DNA of 20,477 bases from a virus: positions 1 through 20,477 of IMG/VR virus record IMGVR_UViG_3300031602_000054; one strand, given 5' to 3'. Of this stretch, positions 20,263 to 20,477 are shown piece after piece. The notes beneath the pieces were generated by a model. That model did no database searches, was not told where the DNA came from, and was given only the letters and a program-made list of their open reading frames with translations. Both the position numbers and the translations under genes were made by a program. Positions within the stretch are counted from its first letter, which is position 1. The number at the start of each line of letters is the position of its first letter.

Positions 20263-20353
20263 TCTTTTTTGTTTTATATTTTTTAATCTTTTTTAAAAAG
20301 ACTTTTAATTTTTCGATATTCTTTTCTTTTACTTTGTATTTTATAATACCCAT
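20246..20353 (-). CDS. Lys-rich 35-residue bridging ORF
   Basis: The ORF starts at ATG 20353 inside the end of the upstream gene and stops after the tail-fibre start, covering the whole gap. The product would be MGIIKYKVKEKNIEKLKVFL and then a very basic tail ending GNSI. It is probably a coupling device, or a very small basic protein. The sequence is AT-rich, so Lys codons arise by chance easily; I hold this as possible only. Confidence 0.3.
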   Translation of the reverse strand: MGIIKYKVKEKNIEKLKVFLKKIKKYKTKKNGNSI

Positions 20354-20477
20354 CCGTTGAATGTTGCGTCATATGATGGATAAATATCATCGTTTATATT
20401 GCTAGTGTATTCAGGAAACAAAGTTTGGTTAAAACTCATGTAGTCTATAAACCTTCTAGCATACCATTCTGCATTAG
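20341..20477 (-). CDS. Structural protein, C-terminal fragment (N-terminus outside window)
   Basis: The last 45 residues are visible, reading NAEWYARRFIDYMSFNQTLF, then PEYTSNINDDIYPSYDATFN and GWVL before TAA at 20343-20341. The 'E-W-x-x-R-R-x-x-D-Y-x-...-F/Y-P-E-Y' ending looks like the C-terminus of a head-tail or tail structural protein in Bacteroidetes phages, where it ends with a strand containing W or F. It lies directly ahead of the tail fibre, which supports a virion role. Only the end is present, so the function is open. Confidence 0.55.
   Translation of the reverse strand, partial: NAEWYARRFIDYMSFNQTLFPEYTSNINDDIYPSYDATFNGWVL

Noticed and set aside
1-20477. Integrase, repressor, attachment site, tRNA or insertion sequence
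   Set aside because: No recombinase motif, CI/Cro-type regulator pair, cloverleaf or terminal inverted repeat with transposase was seen; lysogeny is neither supported nor excluded.

Overview
The window is one side of a tailed-phage genome, or a prophage-like fragment. Every convincing gene lies on the minus strand, so the genome reads from base 20477 down to base 1. Features that point to a phage of a marine-type Bacteroidetes (Flavobacteriia) host are: strongly AT-rich DNA; minus-strand promoters of the Bacteroidetes form (TTTG about 19 bases before TAnnTTTG); few visible Shine-Dalgarno sequences; and gene families I associate with flavobacterial and marine-virome phages. No integrase, repressor, rRNA, tRNA or CRISPR array was seen. 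A tail-chaperone pair with a slippery site suggests a long-tailed (siphovirus-like) particle.

Layout in transcription order. (1) Bases 20477-15346: the end of a structural protein, a 35-residue Lys-rich bridging ORF, and a 1638-residue tail fibre with internal repeats and a C-terminal S74 self-cleaving chaperone. (2) Bases 15306-13552: a lysis cassette with a small coiled-coil protein, an M15 peptidase endolysin, a protein of head-associated accessory type, a 50-residue membrane protein and a two-helix holin. (3) Bases 13551-12784: an AT-rich spacer, NinG, a hairpin terminator, and a Bacteroidetes-type promoter with a 14-bp palindrome in its spacer. (4) Bases 12783-9407: early/replication genes, with several microproteins, a possible ssDNA-annealing protein, SSB, a strong bidirectional terminator, a RecA-fold ATPase and a sigma-70-like factor. 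(5) Base 9402 downward: a near-perfect Bacteroidetes promoter, then small genes, a FEN-type 5'-3' exonuclease, a winged-helix protein and a protein resembling DnaA domain IV. (6) Bases 6626-4565: a ParB-like protein and two paralogous GT-A glycosyltransferases resembling the TET/JBP-associated (TAGT) family, a candidate DNA base-modification module. (7) Bases 4563-3069: small and large terminase. (8) Bases 2982-2420: four microproteins, then a terminator. (9) Bases 2314-1: a tail assembly chaperone with a -1 frame extension, two tail/neck completion proteins and a partial tail-type structural protein.

The genes are packed tightly with many ATGA and TAATG overlaps, so translational coupling is probably general. 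The module of greatest interest is the ParB plus twin-glycosyltransferase island just ahead of the packaging genes: these proteins could decorate phage DNA before packaging, although the enzyme that would make a hydroxylated base is not in this window. About ten of the genes listed here are shorter than 55 codons; they were found by reading the gaps between larger ORFs and by stop/start overlaps.
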